A stretch of DNA of 26,940 bases from JAVXNW01 sp036645575 (GCA_036645575.1 JAVXNW010000026.1:1-26940); one strand, 5' to 3'. Positions 1-8,329 are shown, numbered from the stretch's first letter. The notes: generated from the letters alone by a model not told the origin. Numbers and translations are program-made.

Positions 1-288
1 TACAGCCCGAAGCCGTATGCGCCGAAGCCTTACGGCGATAAGCCGCAGGGCGACAAGCCCGCGTACAGCCCGAAGCCGTATGCGCCGAAGCCTTACGGCG
101 ATAAGCCGCAGGGCGACAAGCCCGCATACACGCCGAAGCCGTATGCGCCCAAGCCTTATGGCGATAGGCCGCAGGGCGACAAGCCCGCATACAGCCCGAA
201 GCCGTATGCGCCGAAGCCTTATGGTGATAGACCGCAAGGCGACAAGCCCGCATACAGCCCGAAGCCTTACGCGCCGAAGCCGCCGATT
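1..288 (+). repeat. 63-bp in-frame tandem repeat (four full copies plus a partial one)
   Basis: Four 63-bp units lie at 1-63, 64-126, 127-189 and 190-252, with a partial fifth from 253. Each encodes 21 residues starting YSPKPYAPKPYG and ending DKPQGDKPA. Differences between copies are almost all synonymous in the rsmB frame (tac/tat, ggc/ggt, ccg/ccc, cag/caa, gcg/gca) or conservative (Lys to Arg at codon 14, Ser to Thr at codon 2). This argues that the repeat is translated in that frame. After about 288 it decays into shorter DKP/AKP motifs up to the RsmB domain. The array may continue left of the window. Confidence 0.95.
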
Positions 289-1767
289 GGCGCGCCGCGC
301 GTCGATCAGGCGACGGAGGCAAAGCCCGCCTTCGACAAGCCCCGCACCTTCGCAAAGCCGCGCAGTTTCGACAAGCCGCGCCATGGCGACAAGCCCGCCA
401 ACGCGCCGAAGCAGGGGATGGGCATGGATTCGCGCAAGCTGGCGCTGCTGGCGCTCAGCGACGTCGTGCGCGGCAAGGCCTATTCGCAGTTGGCGCTGGA
501 CGAGCGACTGCGCGCCTCGAGCATATCGCCGGAGGACAAGCGGCTTTCGACGATGATTTTCTACGCGGCGCTTGAAAACCGGTTGCGCATCAGCTGGGTG
601 CTCAAGCAATTTGTCGAGTCGATGCCTGAGGACGTGGTCGAGGACATCTTCCACATTGCGGCGGCGCAGCTGCTGTTTCTGGACCGCGTGCCCGACCATG
701 CGGTCGTGGACGAGGCGGTCAAACAGGTGAAGGCGCTGGGTCGCGAGCACTTTGCGCCGCTGGTCAACGGAACGCTGCGCACGCTGATTCGGGCGCGCAA
801 CGCGGAGGAAATCCGCTATCCGGTCAAGGAGGACGATGAGGTCAAGTACCTGTCGGTCATGCACTCGCTGCCCGAGGCGCTTTCCGCGCGGCTGATCGCC
901 GATTACGGCATGGAAGAAGCCGAACAGATGATCGCCTATCGGCCGGACGAACACACGCAGACCGTGCGCCCCAACCTCAGCAAGATGGATGACGCGCAGT
1001 TTGAACAGTACCTGACCGAGCGCGGCTGGTCGCCCCGCAAGGGCATTGTGCCGCACGCGTTTCACATAACCGCCGCGGGGGACTTGGGCAGCGATCCGGC
1101 CTTCCGCGAAGGGCTGTTTTCGATGCAGGGCGAAGGCTCGATGCTGCCCTGCTACGCGATGGCGCCTAGACCCGGGGAGACCATTCTGGACTGCTGCGCC
1201 GCGCCCGGCGGCAAGGCGGCGCTGCTGAGCGAACTCATGGGCGAGACCGGGCGCGTGCAGGCGTGGGAGTTACACGAGCACCGCGCGGAACTGATGCGCG
1301 CGATGAAAAAGCGGCTGCGGCTTGACAATTTGCGCATCGCCGTGCGCGACGCGACGATCAGCCGCGAGGAATGCGTCGGCGAATTTGACGCGGTGCTGGT
1401 GGACGCGCCGTGCTCGGGACTGGGCGTGATGGTCAACAAGCCCGACATCAAATACCGCGTGACCGAGGATGACATCACGCTGCTCACCCAGCTGCAAAAG
1501 AAGATCCTCGACGCGTGCGCGCCCTATGTGCGCGTGGGCGGGCGGCTGGTCTACGCGACGTGCACCGTCATCAAGGATGAAAACGAGCGGCAGGCGGCGG
1601 CGTTCCTCGAGCGCCATCCCGAATTTATGGCCGATCCCGACGGAAGCTGGCTGCCGGAAGCGCTGCGCGAGCGCTTCCACGACGGTCAGATTCAGTTGCA
1701 GGCGCACAAAGACCAGATGGAAGGCTTCTTTGTGGCGCGCTTTGTGCGCACGGAGGGCAGCAGATGA
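1..1767 (+). CDS. rsmB: 16S rRNA m5C methyltransferase RsmB, with in-frame tandem-repeat N-terminal extension; 5' end outside window
   Basis: SAM-dependent methyltransferase expected to make m5C967 in 16S rRNA. From the Met at 418, about residues 1-130 form a NusB-like RNA-binding domain, followed by the Rossmann catalytic domain: motif I ILDCCAAPGGK (256-266), DAPCSGLG with Cys332, and the catalytic TC motif with Cys382; it ends EGFFVARF, as the family does. The same frame is open without a stop back to base 1. That adds at least 139 codons, mostly a Lys/Pro/Tyr/Asp-rich 21-residue repeat. No in-frame ATG precedes 418, so the true start lies left of the window unless translation starts internally. 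ATG 424 has an AGGGG Shine-Dalgarno 6 nt upstream (413-417) and would give a family-typical 447-residue protein. The stop overlaps the rlmN start (ATGA). RsmB identity is very sure; the N-terminus is not. Confidence 0.93.
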   Translation, partial: YSPKPYAPKPYGDKPQGDKPAYSPKPYAPKPYGDKPQGDKPAYTPKPYAPKPYGDRPQGDKPAYSPKPYAPKPYGDRPQGDKPAYSPKPYAPKPPIGAPRVDQATEAKPAFDKPRTFAKPRSFDKPRHGDKPANAPKQGMGMDSRKLALLALSDVVRGKAYSQLALDERLRASSISPEDKRLSTMIFYAALENRLRISWVLKQFVESMPEDVVEDIFHIAAAQLLFLDRVPDHAVVDEAVKQVKALGREHFAPLVNGTLRTLIRARNAEEIRYPVKEDDEVKYLSVMHSLPEALSARLIADYGMEEAEQMIAYRPDEHTQTVRPNLSKMDDAQFEQYLTERGWSPRKGIVPHAFHITAAGDLGSDPAFREGLFSMQGEGSMLPCYAMAPRPGETILDCCAAPGGKAALLSELMGETGRVQAWELHEHRAELMRAMKKRLRLDNLRIAVRDATISREECVGEFDAVLVDAPCSGLGVMVNKPDIKYRVTEDDITLLTQLQKKILDACAPYVRVGGRLVYATCTVIKDENERQAAAFLERHPEFMADPDGSWLPEALRERFHDGQIQLQAHKDQMEGFFVARFVRTEGSR

Positions 1768-2798
1768 TCGAACTTTGCGGCATGACGCCGGAGGAAATTA
1801 CGCTCTATATGAAGACGCTCGGGCAGGGCGCCTTCCGTGGCGCGCAGGTATACGCCTGGGCGATGAAGGGCGTTCCGGTCGAGGAGATGACCAACCTGTC
1901 CAAGGACTTGCGCGAAAAGATCGCGCAGCAAGCGGTCACAAACCCGGTGAAGATCCGCGAGGAGCGCGTGAGCAAGCTGGACGGGACGCGCAAGTACCTG
2001 TTTGAATTGGCCGACGGAAACTTGATCGAGGGCGTGCTGATGCGCTACAAGTACGGCTGCACGCTGTGCGTCTCCACGCAAGTGGGCTGCAAGATGGGCT
2101 GCGTGTTCTGCGCGTCCACGCTCGAGGGCTGCGCGCGCAACCTGACGCCGGGCGAACTTGTGGGGCAGGTGCTGTGCGCGAACAAGGTGCTCGAGGCGTC
2201 GGGCGAGCGCGTGCACAATTTGGTGCTGATGGGCAGCGGCGAGCCGTTTGACAATTACGACAACGTGGTCAAGTTTCTGCGCCTCGTGATCGACGAGCGC
2301 GGGCTCAACCTGTCGGTTCGATCGATATCCCTGTCCACCTGCGGCTTGGTCGAGCGGATGCGCGCATTTGCCGAGGAGGGACTGCCCGTCACGCTGTCGC
2401 TGTCGCTGCACGCGCCCAACGACCGGATTCGGAAAAAACTCATGCCGGTGGCGCAGGCGTACACGATGGAAAAGACGCTCGCCGCCTGCAAAAACTACGT
2501 CGAAAAGACCGGACGTCGCGTGATCTTTGAGTACGCCATGGCCGAGGGAATCAACTGCGACATTGCGTGCGCCGACGAACTGGCCAGCCGCCTGCGCGGA
2601 CTTCAGTGCCACGTGAACCTGATCCCGCTCAATGCGGTCGAGGAGCGCGGGATGCGCCCGCCCGACGAAAAGACGGTGGACGCGTTTTTGCACAGGCTGG
2701 AGATACTGCATATATCGGTGACCAAGCGGCGCGAGATGGGCGATGATATCGCGGGCGCGTGCGGCCAATTGCGCCGAGGCGTGATTGGAAGCCGCTGA
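1764..2798 (+). CDS. rlmN: dual-specificity 23S rRNA/tRNA adenine-C2 methyltransferase RlmN
   Basis: Radical-SAM enzyme that methylates C2 of A2503 in 23S rRNA and of A37 in some tRNAs. The radical-SAM cluster motif is CKMGCVFC, with Cys109, Cys113 and Cys116 binding the 4Fe-4S cluster. Cys102 in TLCVSTQVGC and Cys333 in DDIAGACGQL correspond by spacing to the two catalytic cysteines of E. coli RlmN (118 and 355). MGSGEPFDNYDNV is the SAM-binding GEP motif, with Ser where many homologues have MGMGEP. The 344-residue length is normal. The start codon overlaps the rsmB stop by 4 nt, so the two are translationally coupled rRNA modifiers. The 162-nt gap downstream carries a short tandem repeat. 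Confidence 0.96.
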   Translation: MIELCGMTPEEITLYMKTLGQGAFRGAQVYAWAMKGVPVEEMTNLSKDLREKIAQQAVTNPVKIREERVSKLDGTRKYLFELADGNLIEGVLMRYKYGCTLCVSTQVGCKMGCVFCASTLEGCARNLTPGELVGQVLCANKVLEASGERVHNLVLMGSGEPFDNYDNVVKFLRLVIDERGLNLSVRSISLSTCGLVERMRAFAEEGLPVTLSLSLHAPNDRIRKKLMPVAQAYTMEKTLAACKNYVEKTGRRVIFEYAMAEGINCDIACADELASRLRGLQCHVNLIPLNAVEERGMRPPDEKTVDAFLHRLEILHISVTKRREMGDDIAGACGQLRRGVIGSR

Positions 2799-2809
2799 TT
2801 GCGCCGATT

Positions 2810-2872
2810 GAACCACAGCGCGTCGCGGATGAACCGCAGCGCGTCGCGGATGAACCACGCCGCGTCGCGGAT
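2810..2872 (+). repeat. 21-bp intergenic tandem repeat, three copies
   Basis: Three adjacent copies lie at 2810-2830, 2831-2851 and 2852-2872, in the rlmN-stp gap. The unit starts gaaccacagc and ends gtcgcggat; copies differ at only a few bases. No convincing start codon with a ribosome binding site exists for it on either strand, so I treat it as non-coding. The rest of the gap (2873-2960) shows only the stp Shine-Dalgarno AGAGGTG near 2949 and no clear promoter. Confidence 0.85.
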
Positions 2873-2960
2873 AAATAGAAAGCCCGTAGAGATAGGCGCT
2901 GATTGGCCGGAACGAGCGGCGTGCGCACGAAAAACTGATACGGCTAAGAGGTGATCGTAC

Positions 2961-3683
2961 ATGAGAGCGTATGGATTGAGCAATGTGGGCAAGGTTCGTC
3001 CGATGAACGAGGATGCCTATTACCTGCCGAAGGAAGCGGAAGCCTTCGCGGTGATTGCCGACGGCATGGGCGGACACCGGGCGGGCGAAGTGGCGAGCAA
3101 TCTGGCCATTCAGGTGATGTCGGAAAAGCTGCACGAAGCCCCAAATTGCTGCGAGGAAGCGCTGACGAGCGCGGTGGCGCTGGCCAACCGCGCGATCTAT
3201 GAGGCGGCGCAGGCGGACGATGAAAAGTACGGCATGGGCACGACGCTTACTTGCCTTTGGCGCGGGAGCGACTTCGTATACCTGGCGCACGTGGGCGACA
3301 GCCGCGCGTACCTTTTGCGCAACCGCGCGCTGATGCAGCTGACCAACGACCATACGCTGGTCAACGCGCTGGTCGAGCGGGGCGAACTTACGCCCAGCGA
3401 GGCGCGCGTGCATCCCCAGCGCAACGTCATCACCCGGGCGCTGGGAACCGGCAGGCGCGTGACGCCCGACATCATTCGCCTGGATGTCAAGGCGGGCGAC
3501 GTGTGGCTTTTGTGCACAGACGGCCTGTCTAACTGCGCGAGCAACACCGAGCTTGCGCAGATTCTGCTGGATACCGGCACGTGGGAGAAAAAGCTCGAAG
3601 CGCTGATTGAACTGGCGCTTTCTCGCGGGGGAAGGGACAATATCACTTCGGTACTGGTCGTTATGGAGGAGGAAGCGCAATGA
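2961..3683 (+). CDS. stp: PP2C-type serine/threonine protein phosphatase (Stp/PrpC)
   Basis: Metal-dependent phosphatase that reverses phosphorylation by the adjacent PASTA kinase. The PP2C motifs appear in order: VRPMNEDAY with Asp18, VIADGMGGHRAGE with Asp34, GTTLTC, AHVGDSRAYLLR, LCTDGLSN with Asp187, and GGRDNIT with Asp226. These are the metal-binding aspartates. At 240 residues it is the usual length of the bacterial single-domain form, with no membrane segment, so it is cytoplasmic. The start has an AGAGGTG ribosome binding site. Its stop overlaps the kinase start by 4 nt (ATGA), the classic stp-prkC arrangement of Firmicutes, which regulates cell-wall growth and exit from dormancy. 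Confidence 0.95.
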   Translation: MRAYGLSNVGKVRPMNEDAYYLPKEAEAFAVIADGMGGHRAGEVASNLAIQVMSEKLHEAPNCCEEALTSAVALANRAIYEAAQADDEKYGMGTTLTCLWRGSDFVYLAHVGDSRAYLLRNRALMQLTNDHTLVNALVERGELTPSEARVHPQRNVITRALGTGRRVTPDIIRLDVKAGDVWLLCTDGLSNCASNTELAQILLDTGTWEKKLEALIELALSRGGRDNITSVLVVMEEEAQ

Positions 3684-5527
3684 ACGAACGAGTGCTTTCC
3701 GGCCGGTACATCCTGGGCGACCAGATTGGCTCAGGGGGGATGGCGATCGTCTTTCAGGCGTGGGATCGGGATGAGCAGCGCGAGGTGGCCGTCAAGGTGC
3801 TCCGCTCGGAGTACAACGAGGACGAGGAATTTGTGCGCCGCTTCAACATGGAGGCGCAGGCCGCGTCCAAGATGTCCCACCCCAACATCGTCAAGATCTA
3901 CGGCGTGGGTCAGGACATGGACATGCGCTACATCGTCATGGAGTACGTCAAGGGGCGCACGCTCAAGGAGGTCATTCGCCAAGCCGGGCGCATCAAGCCC
4001 GAGCGCGCGGTGCAGATAACGCTCAAGATTCTGGCGGCGGTCGACTGCGCGCACCGAAACCACGTGATTCACCGCGACATCAAGCCGCAAAACATCCTGG
4101 TGGACGTGGAGGGCAACGTCAAGGTGGCCGATTTCGGCATTGCGCGCGCCACCAACGCCTCCACGCAGACCTACACGGAGGGCGGAAACGTGCTGGGCTC
4201 CGTCCACTATTTTTCGCCTGAGCAGGCCTCGGGTCAAGTGGCGGACGAGAAGAGCGACCTGTACTCGGTGGGCGTGGTGCTCTTTGAGATGGTGACGGGC
4301 GAGGTGCCGTTTGACGGCGAGACGCCCATATCCATTGCGCTTAAGCATGTGCAGGAGCCGCCGCGCAGCGCGCGCATGTTGGAGCCCGCGGTCTCTAAGG
4401 GGTTAGACGAGGTGATCCTCAAGTCGCTTGACAAGGAGGCGAGCTGCCGCTACCAGACCGCGACCGACATGGCCCGCGACTTAAAGCACGCCATTCGCAT
4501 GCCGCGCGGCGGGTTTGTCGACAAGCAGTCGGGGAGCGGAAAGCGGATCAAGGAGAAGCTCAAGGGCGTCTTGGCGCGCGAAGACTTCTGGAAAAGGGCG
4601 CGGCTGTGGGCAATGGTGCTCGTGTCGGCGCTGGTGATGACGCTGGGCGTCTATTACGGAAGCAGCCTCTACCGGTACCTGTTCGTCCGCTTCGACATGC
4701 CCAACTTCTTGATGATGGACGTCGAGGACGCGGCGGAGTATCTGGGCAAATTGGAGCTTGAATACACGCTTGACAAGCGGCACAACGAGGACGTGCGCTA
4801 TGGCAACATCCTCGAGCAGTACCCCGCTGCAGGCGAGGCGGTATGGCCGGGCGACCGGGTGAAGCTGGTGATGTCTACGGGCAAGGAAAAGCTGATGATG
4901 CCCAAGCTGCTTGACCAGACGCGTTCGGAGGCGGTGCGCATCATCGAGGAAAACGACCTTGTGCTGGGCACGGTGGAGCTCAAGGTGGCCGCCGCGACGC
5001 CGGGCACGGTGGTTGCGCAGAACCCCTCGGTCAACGAGTGGGTGAAGCCGGGCGACAAGGTGAACCTGTCGATCAGCGGCGAGAGCGCCAAGATGCCGGA
5101 CCTGTCGGGCTATACGCTAGAGGAGGCCAAGGGGCTGCTCATCGCGAGCGGGTTTGAACTGGGCAATGTGTCCGAGGCGATCAGCGAGGCGCCCGAGGGG
5201 CTGATCATCGATCAGAGCGTCGAGGCGGAGACGGTCGCGCTGATGGGGGAGAAGATCCACGTGACGGTGAGCCAGAGCCTGCCCAAGAGCTGCCGCGCGC
5301 AGACCACGATCGTCGTGCAGGCCCCCGAAAAGGGCGTCGAGGTGGTGTGCACGCTGGTGGAGACGAGCGGCGAGCGCGAGGTCTATCGGCAAGAACTCAG
5401 CGTGGGGCAACAGGAGATCACGCTGGATTTGGATACGCTGGAGCCGGGCACCCATACGGTCAGGCTGTATTTGGATGGCGAACTGGCCAGCGAAAAGCAG
5501 ATCGACTTTTTAGAAGAGGGGGCGTAG
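3680..5527 (+). CDS. prkC: PASTA-domain serine/threonine protein kinase PrkC
   Basis: Transmembrane Hanks-type kinase sensing peptidoglycan fragments. The kinase domain spans about residues 8-270: glycine loop IGSGGMA (16-22), Lys39 in VAVKVL, catalytic HRDIKPQN with Asp133, DFG with Asp151, and activation segment GSVHYFSPEQ. A basic juxtamembrane stretch is followed by one membrane helix (about 309-327). Outside lie three PASTA repeats (about 338-402, 403-467 and 468-532) and a beta-rich C-terminal domain (about 538-610), like the Ig-like domain that ends some PrkC/PknB proteins. The 615-residue length is typical. It overlaps stp by 4 nt and ends 1 nt before rsgA. With a ger operon in the same window, a role in spore germination through muropeptide sensing, as known for B. 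subtilis PrkC, is reasonable inference. Confidence 0.95.
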   Translation: MNERVLSGRYILGDQIGSGGMAIVFQAWDRDEQREVAVKVLRSEYNEDEEFVRRFNMEAQAASKMSHPNIVKIYGVGQDMDMRYIVMEYVKGRTLKEVIRQAGRIKPERAVQITLKILAAVDCAHRNHVIHRDIKPQNILVDVEGNVKVADFGIARATNASTQTYTEGGNVLGSVHYFSPEQASGQVADEKSDLYSVGVVLFEMVTGEVPFDGETPISIALKHVQEPPRSARMLEPAVSKGLDEVILKSLDKEASCRYQTATDMARDLKHAIRMPRGGFVDKQSGSGKRIKEKLKGVLAREDFWKRARLWAMVLVSALVMTLGVYYGSSLYRYLFVRFDMPNFLMMDVEDAAEYLGKLELEYTLDKRHNEDVRYGNILEQYPAAGEAVWPGDRVKLVMSTGKEKLMMPKLLDQTRSEAVRIIEENDLVLGTVELKVAAATPGTVVAQNPSVNEWVKPGDKVNLSISGESAKMPDLSGYTLEEAKGLLIASGFELGNVSEAISEAPEGLIIDQSVEAETVALMGEKIHVTVSQSLPKSCRAQTTIVVQAPEKGVEVVCTLVETSGEREVYRQELSVGQQEITLDLDTLEPGTHTVRLYLDGELASEKQIDFLEEGA

Positions 5528-5528
5528 C

Positions 5529-6407
5529 GTGGAGGGGCTGATACTCAAGGGGATTGGCGGGTTTTATACGGTTCGGGGAAGCGACGGGAGCGCGCACACG
5601 CTCAGGGCGCAGGGGAAATTGCGCAAGCAGCACATGACGCCGATGGTGGGCGACCGGGTGGAATTTACCATCGGGCGCAGCGAGGAAAACAGCTGGCTGA
5701 CCGCGATTCTGCCGCGCAAAAACCAGCTCATCCGCCCGCCGGTCGCCAATGTGGATAAGCTGGTCATCACGCTGGCCTCCCTCACGCCCAAGGCTGACCT
5801 GCTCTTGGTCGATCGGCTGCTGCTGCTGGCGCGGCAAAACAAGATTGAGCCGGTGCTGGCGATCAACAAGTCGGACCAGGACGCGCGGGAGGCCGAGCGG
5901 CTGACGTGCGAATACCGGGGCGCGGCTGCTGAGATATACGGCGTATCCGCCGCGACGGGCGAGGGCATTTCCGCGCTGCGGGCGGCGCTCAAGGGAACGA
6001 TTCACGCCTTTGGCGGGCAGTCGGGCGTGGGCAAGAGTTCGCTGATCAACGCGCTGTACGGCTTTGACCTCATGACCGGCACGCTGTCGGAGAAGATCGA
6101 CCGGGGCAAGAACACGACGCGCCACACCGAGCTCATCGACGTGCCGGGCGGCGGGATGGTGCTGGACACGCCGGGCTTTAGCCTGCTGGAGCTTGCGCTT
6201 TTGCCGCCGCTTGAATTAAAGACGCTGTACCCCGAGTTTGAGCCCTTTGACGAAAAATGCCGGTTTTCGCCCTGCGCGCACAACAAGGAGCCGGGCTGCG
6301 CGGTCAAGGCGGCGGTGGCGGCGGGCGAGATCGATTTTCTGCGCTACGAGCGGTATTTGGCGCTGTTTGGAGAAGTGACGGAAAGGTGGAAGGAACGATA
6401 TGATTAA
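5529..6407 (+). CDS. rsgA: ribosome small-subunit-dependent GTPase RsgA
   Basis: Circularly permuted GTPase that checks late maturation of the 30S subunit. An N-terminal OB fold (about 1-70) is followed by the permuted G motifs: G4 INKSD (112-116), then G1 GQSGVGKS (163-170), then G3 DTPG (213-216). The C-terminal zinc site uses Cys244, Cys249, His251 and Cys257 (CRFSPCAHNKEPGC). The start is GTG, supported by a GAGGGGG ribosome binding site 6 nt upstream. It follows prkC by 1 nt and overlaps rpe by 8 nt; prkC-rsgA-rpe is the standard order in Bacillota. The 292-residue length is normal and all key residues are present. Confidence 0.96.
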   Translation: MEGLILKGIGGFYTVRGSDGSAHTLRAQGKLRKQHMTPMVGDRVEFTIGRSEENSWLTAILPRKNQLIRPPVANVDKLVITLASLTPKADLLLVDRLLLLARQNKIEPVLAINKSDQDAREAERLTCEYRGAAAEIYGVSAATGEGISALRAALKGTIHAFGGQSGVGKSSLINALYGFDLMTGTLSEKIDRGKNTTRHTELIDVPGGGMVLDTPGFSLLELALLPPLELKTLYPEFEPFDEKCRFSPCAHNKEPGCAVKAAVAAGEIDFLRYERYLALFGEVTERWKERYD

Positions 6408-7056
6408 GGTTGCACCGTCTATTTTGGCGGCTGACTTCATGCGGATGGGCGAGGAGATCGACAAGGCGCACAGGGCGGGCGCGGACTACCTGCATTTTGA
6501 CGTGATGGACGGGTGCTTTGTGCCCAACATCACCTTTGGCCAGTGCATTCTTTCGGCGGCCGCGCGCGGGCCGCTGCCGCTTGACGTGCACCTGATGATC
6601 GATCGACCGGAGCGGTTTATCGAGTCCTTTGCCGAGGCGGGCGCGCGGATCATCACGGTTCACGCGGAGGCGACCCATCACCTGCAACGCGTGCTTGCGC
6701 AGATCCGCGCGTGCGGCTGCCTGGCGGGCGTGTCGCTCAATCCGGCGACGACGCCGGATTGCCTGCGGTACGTGCTGGGCGACTTTGACCTGGCGCTTGT
6801 GATGACGGTGAATCCCGGCTTTGGCGGGCAGAAACTGATCCCGCAGGTGGTTTCCAAGATCGGCGAGATTAAGGGGATGCTTACGGGCGCGGGCGTTGAC
6901 GCCGAGATCGAGGTGGACGGCGGCGTGAGCCTGTCCTCCGCCCAGCCGATGATCGATCAGGGCGCGACGATGCTGGTCGCGGGCAGCGCGTTTTACGGCG
7001 CGAGCGACCCGGCCGCGTTTGTCAAGGGGCTAAAGGCCATGGCACGCAGGGGATAA
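6400..7056 (+). CDS. rpe: ribulose-phosphate 3-epimerase
   Basis: TIM-barrel enzyme of the pentose phosphate pathway that interconverts ribulose 5-phosphate and xylulose 5-phosphate. Visible motifs are LHFDVMDGCFVPN with metal ligands His32 and Asp34, DVHLMI with His64, the phosphate-binding loop VNPGFGGQ (137-144), EVDGGV with catalytic Asp173, and VAGSAFYG. At 218 residues it is the usual length. The ATG overlaps the end of rsgA by 8 nt, so it closes the translation/signalling block. No thiN follows; instead there is a 169-nt gap with small hairpins and then a new promoter. Confidence 0.96.
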   Translation: MIKVAPSILAADFMRMGEEIDKAHRAGADYLHFDVMDGCFVPNITFGQCILSAAARGPLPLDVHLMIDRPERFIESFAEAGARIITVHAEATHHLQRVLAQIRACGCLAGVSLNPATTPDCLRYVLGDFDLALVMTVNPGFGGQKLIPQVVSKIGEIKGMLTGAGVDAEIEVDGGVSLSSAQPMIDQGATMLVAGSAFYGASDPAAFVKGLKAMARRG

Positions 7057-7085
7057 AGGTGCGCGCGAAAGCTGCGGGCCAAGGA

Positions 7086-7148
7086 TTTAAGGCGCTGAAA
7101 AGCGCGCGAAATGGGCGGAAAGCCCTTTGTTTAAGGCGTGAAAGCGCC
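7086..7148 (+). other. cluster of three small GAAA-loop hairpins between rpe and the peptidase gene
   Basis: Three consecutive potential RNA hairpins share a GAAA-type loop: GCGCT-GAAA-AGCGC (7092-7105), GGGC-GGAAA-GCCC (7113-7125, followed by TTTGTTT) and GGCGT-GAAA-GCGCC (7135-7148, closed by a U-G pair). The first and third also share the direct repeat TTTAAGGCG (7086-7094 and 7130-7138). They lie before the next promoter, so they would sit in the 3' end of the rpe transcript. The middle one may act as a weak terminator. Confidence 0.5.
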
Positions 7149-7187
7149 CAGTTTTCTAAATCTTTGCTAGCACTTTCAGGGAAGACG

Positions 7188-7196
7188 TGGTATAAT
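7188..7196 (+). promoter_or_regulatory. extended -10 promoter for the peptidase-efp operon
   Basis: TGGTATAAT (TGn plus a consensus -10 at 7191-7196) lies 29 nt before the peptidase start. There is no good -35 at 17 nt, which fits an extended -10 vegetative promoter. The Shine-Dalgarno AAGGAG is at 7216-7221. Confidence 0.75.
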
Positions 7197-7225
7197 TGCT
7201 AGGTTAGGTGTCTACAAGGAGAGGT

Positions 7226-8293
7226 ATGAAAGATAGACTTTTTCGATTGAATGGACTGATGCGCGAGCGCGGACTTTCTGCGGCGCTGATCACGACGCCT
7301 GAAAACATGCGGTACTTGACCGGCTTTACCGGCGAGGGCGCCGTGCTGATTGGCACGGGCTGCGCGACGATATTGACCGATTTTCGCTATCTGGAGCAGG
7401 CGACGCGCCAAGCGCCCGATTGCGCGCTGGTGCGCACGCTGTCGGGGCCCTCATCGGCGGGCGAAGTTCGGGGTATCCTACGGGACGCGGGGATCGATCG
7501 CCTGGCGGTGGAGATGGAGAACCTGACGATGGCCGCGTATAAGACGCTTCACGACGCGATGCCTGAGGTGGAGCTCGTCGACCTTCAGGGGCTGCCCGAG
7601 GCGCTGCGCGTGGTCAAGGACGAGGGCGAGGTCGAGGCGCTGTTGCGCGCGGCGAAGGTATCCTGCGCGGCGTTTGACAAGGTGCTGGGGCTGATTCACC
7701 CCGGCATGACCGAGCGCGAGGTGCAATGGTCGCTAGACGAGGCGATGCTGCGCGGCGGCGCGGAGTGCGTGGCCTTTCCGACGATCGCCTGCGCGGGCGC
7801 AAACGGCGCGCTGCCCCATGCGACGCCGTCGGATGCGCCGATCAAGGCGGGCGATCTGTTGACGATGGACTTTGGTGCGCAGGTGGACGGCTACAAAAGC
7901 GACATGACCCGAACGGTCGGAATCGGGCATGTGTCAAGCGCGCTGCGGGATATCTATGAGACGGTGCTCGAGGCGCAGCTGTTGGGTCTTTCGCTTGTGC
8001 GTCCCGGAAGCGACGCGCGCGCCATCGACGCGTCGGTGCGCGCGCTGATCGAAAAAAAGTACGCGGGCGCGTTTGGGCATAGCTTGGGGCACGGCGTAGG
8101 GCTCGTGATTCACGAAGCGCCGAACCTGTCCACGCGTTCAAGCGACGTGCTCGAAGCGGGCCATGTGGTCACGATCGAGCCGGGCGTTTACATACCGGGA
8201 CTGGGCGGATGCCGCATCGAAGATACGGTGATTCTCCGGCCTGGAGGATTCATCAACACCATCACCGCACCTAAACAGTTGCTTCTCTTATGA
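7226..8293 (+). CDS. M24 family Xaa-Pro aminopeptidase
   Basis: Metallopeptidase predicted to remove an N-terminal residue preceding proline. It has an N-terminal creatinase-like domain (about 1-130) and a C-terminal pita-bread domain. All five metal ligands are visible: Asp215 and Asp226 in MDFGAQVDGYKSDMTR, His289 in GHSLGHGVG, Glu318 in TIEPGVY and Glu332 in CRIEDT. I chose ATG 7226 because AAGGAG precedes it closely; a GTG at 7208 would ignore this site. That gives 355 residues, normal for the family. It is cytoplasmic, with no signal peptide. It leads an operon with efp 36 nt downstream. The pairing is common in Bacillota and fits proline-related translation and turnover. Confidence 0.93.
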   Translation: MKDRLFRLNGLMRERGLSAALITTPENMRYLTGFTGEGAVLIGTGCATILTDFRYLEQATRQAPDCALVRTLSGPSSAGEVRGILRDAGIDRLAVEMENLTMAAYKTLHDAMPEVELVDLQGLPEALRVVKDEGEVEALLRAAKVSCAAFDKVLGLIHPGMTEREVQWSLDEAMLRGGAECVAFPTIACAGANGALPHATPSDAPIKAGDLLTMDFGAQVDGYKSDMTRTVGIGHVSSALRDIYETVLEAQLLGLSLVRPGSDARAIDASVRALIEKKYAGAFGHSLGHGVGLVIHEAPNLSTRSSDVLEAGHVVTIEPGVYIPGLGGCRIEDTVILRPGGFINTITAPKQLLLL

Positions 8294-8329
8294 GGCGGCG
8301 ATTGACTATTTTTTAGGAGGATTACCCCT

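Noticed and set aside
1..288. CRISPR-like array
   Set aside because: The repeats are directly adjacent with no unique spacers, and they keep a translated frame.
17..556. Arg/Ser-rich 179-residue reading frame over the 63-bp repeats
   Set aside because: Substitutions between repeat copies are synonymous in the rsmB frame, not in this one, and it runs into the RsmB coding region. It is a shadow of the repeat-extended rsmB frame.
1692..3680. 662-residue minus-strand frame opposite rlmN and stp
   Set aside because: It is antisense to two clearly recognised genes, its His/Arg/Ala-rich composition is typical of high-GC shadow frames, and it shows no recognisable motif.
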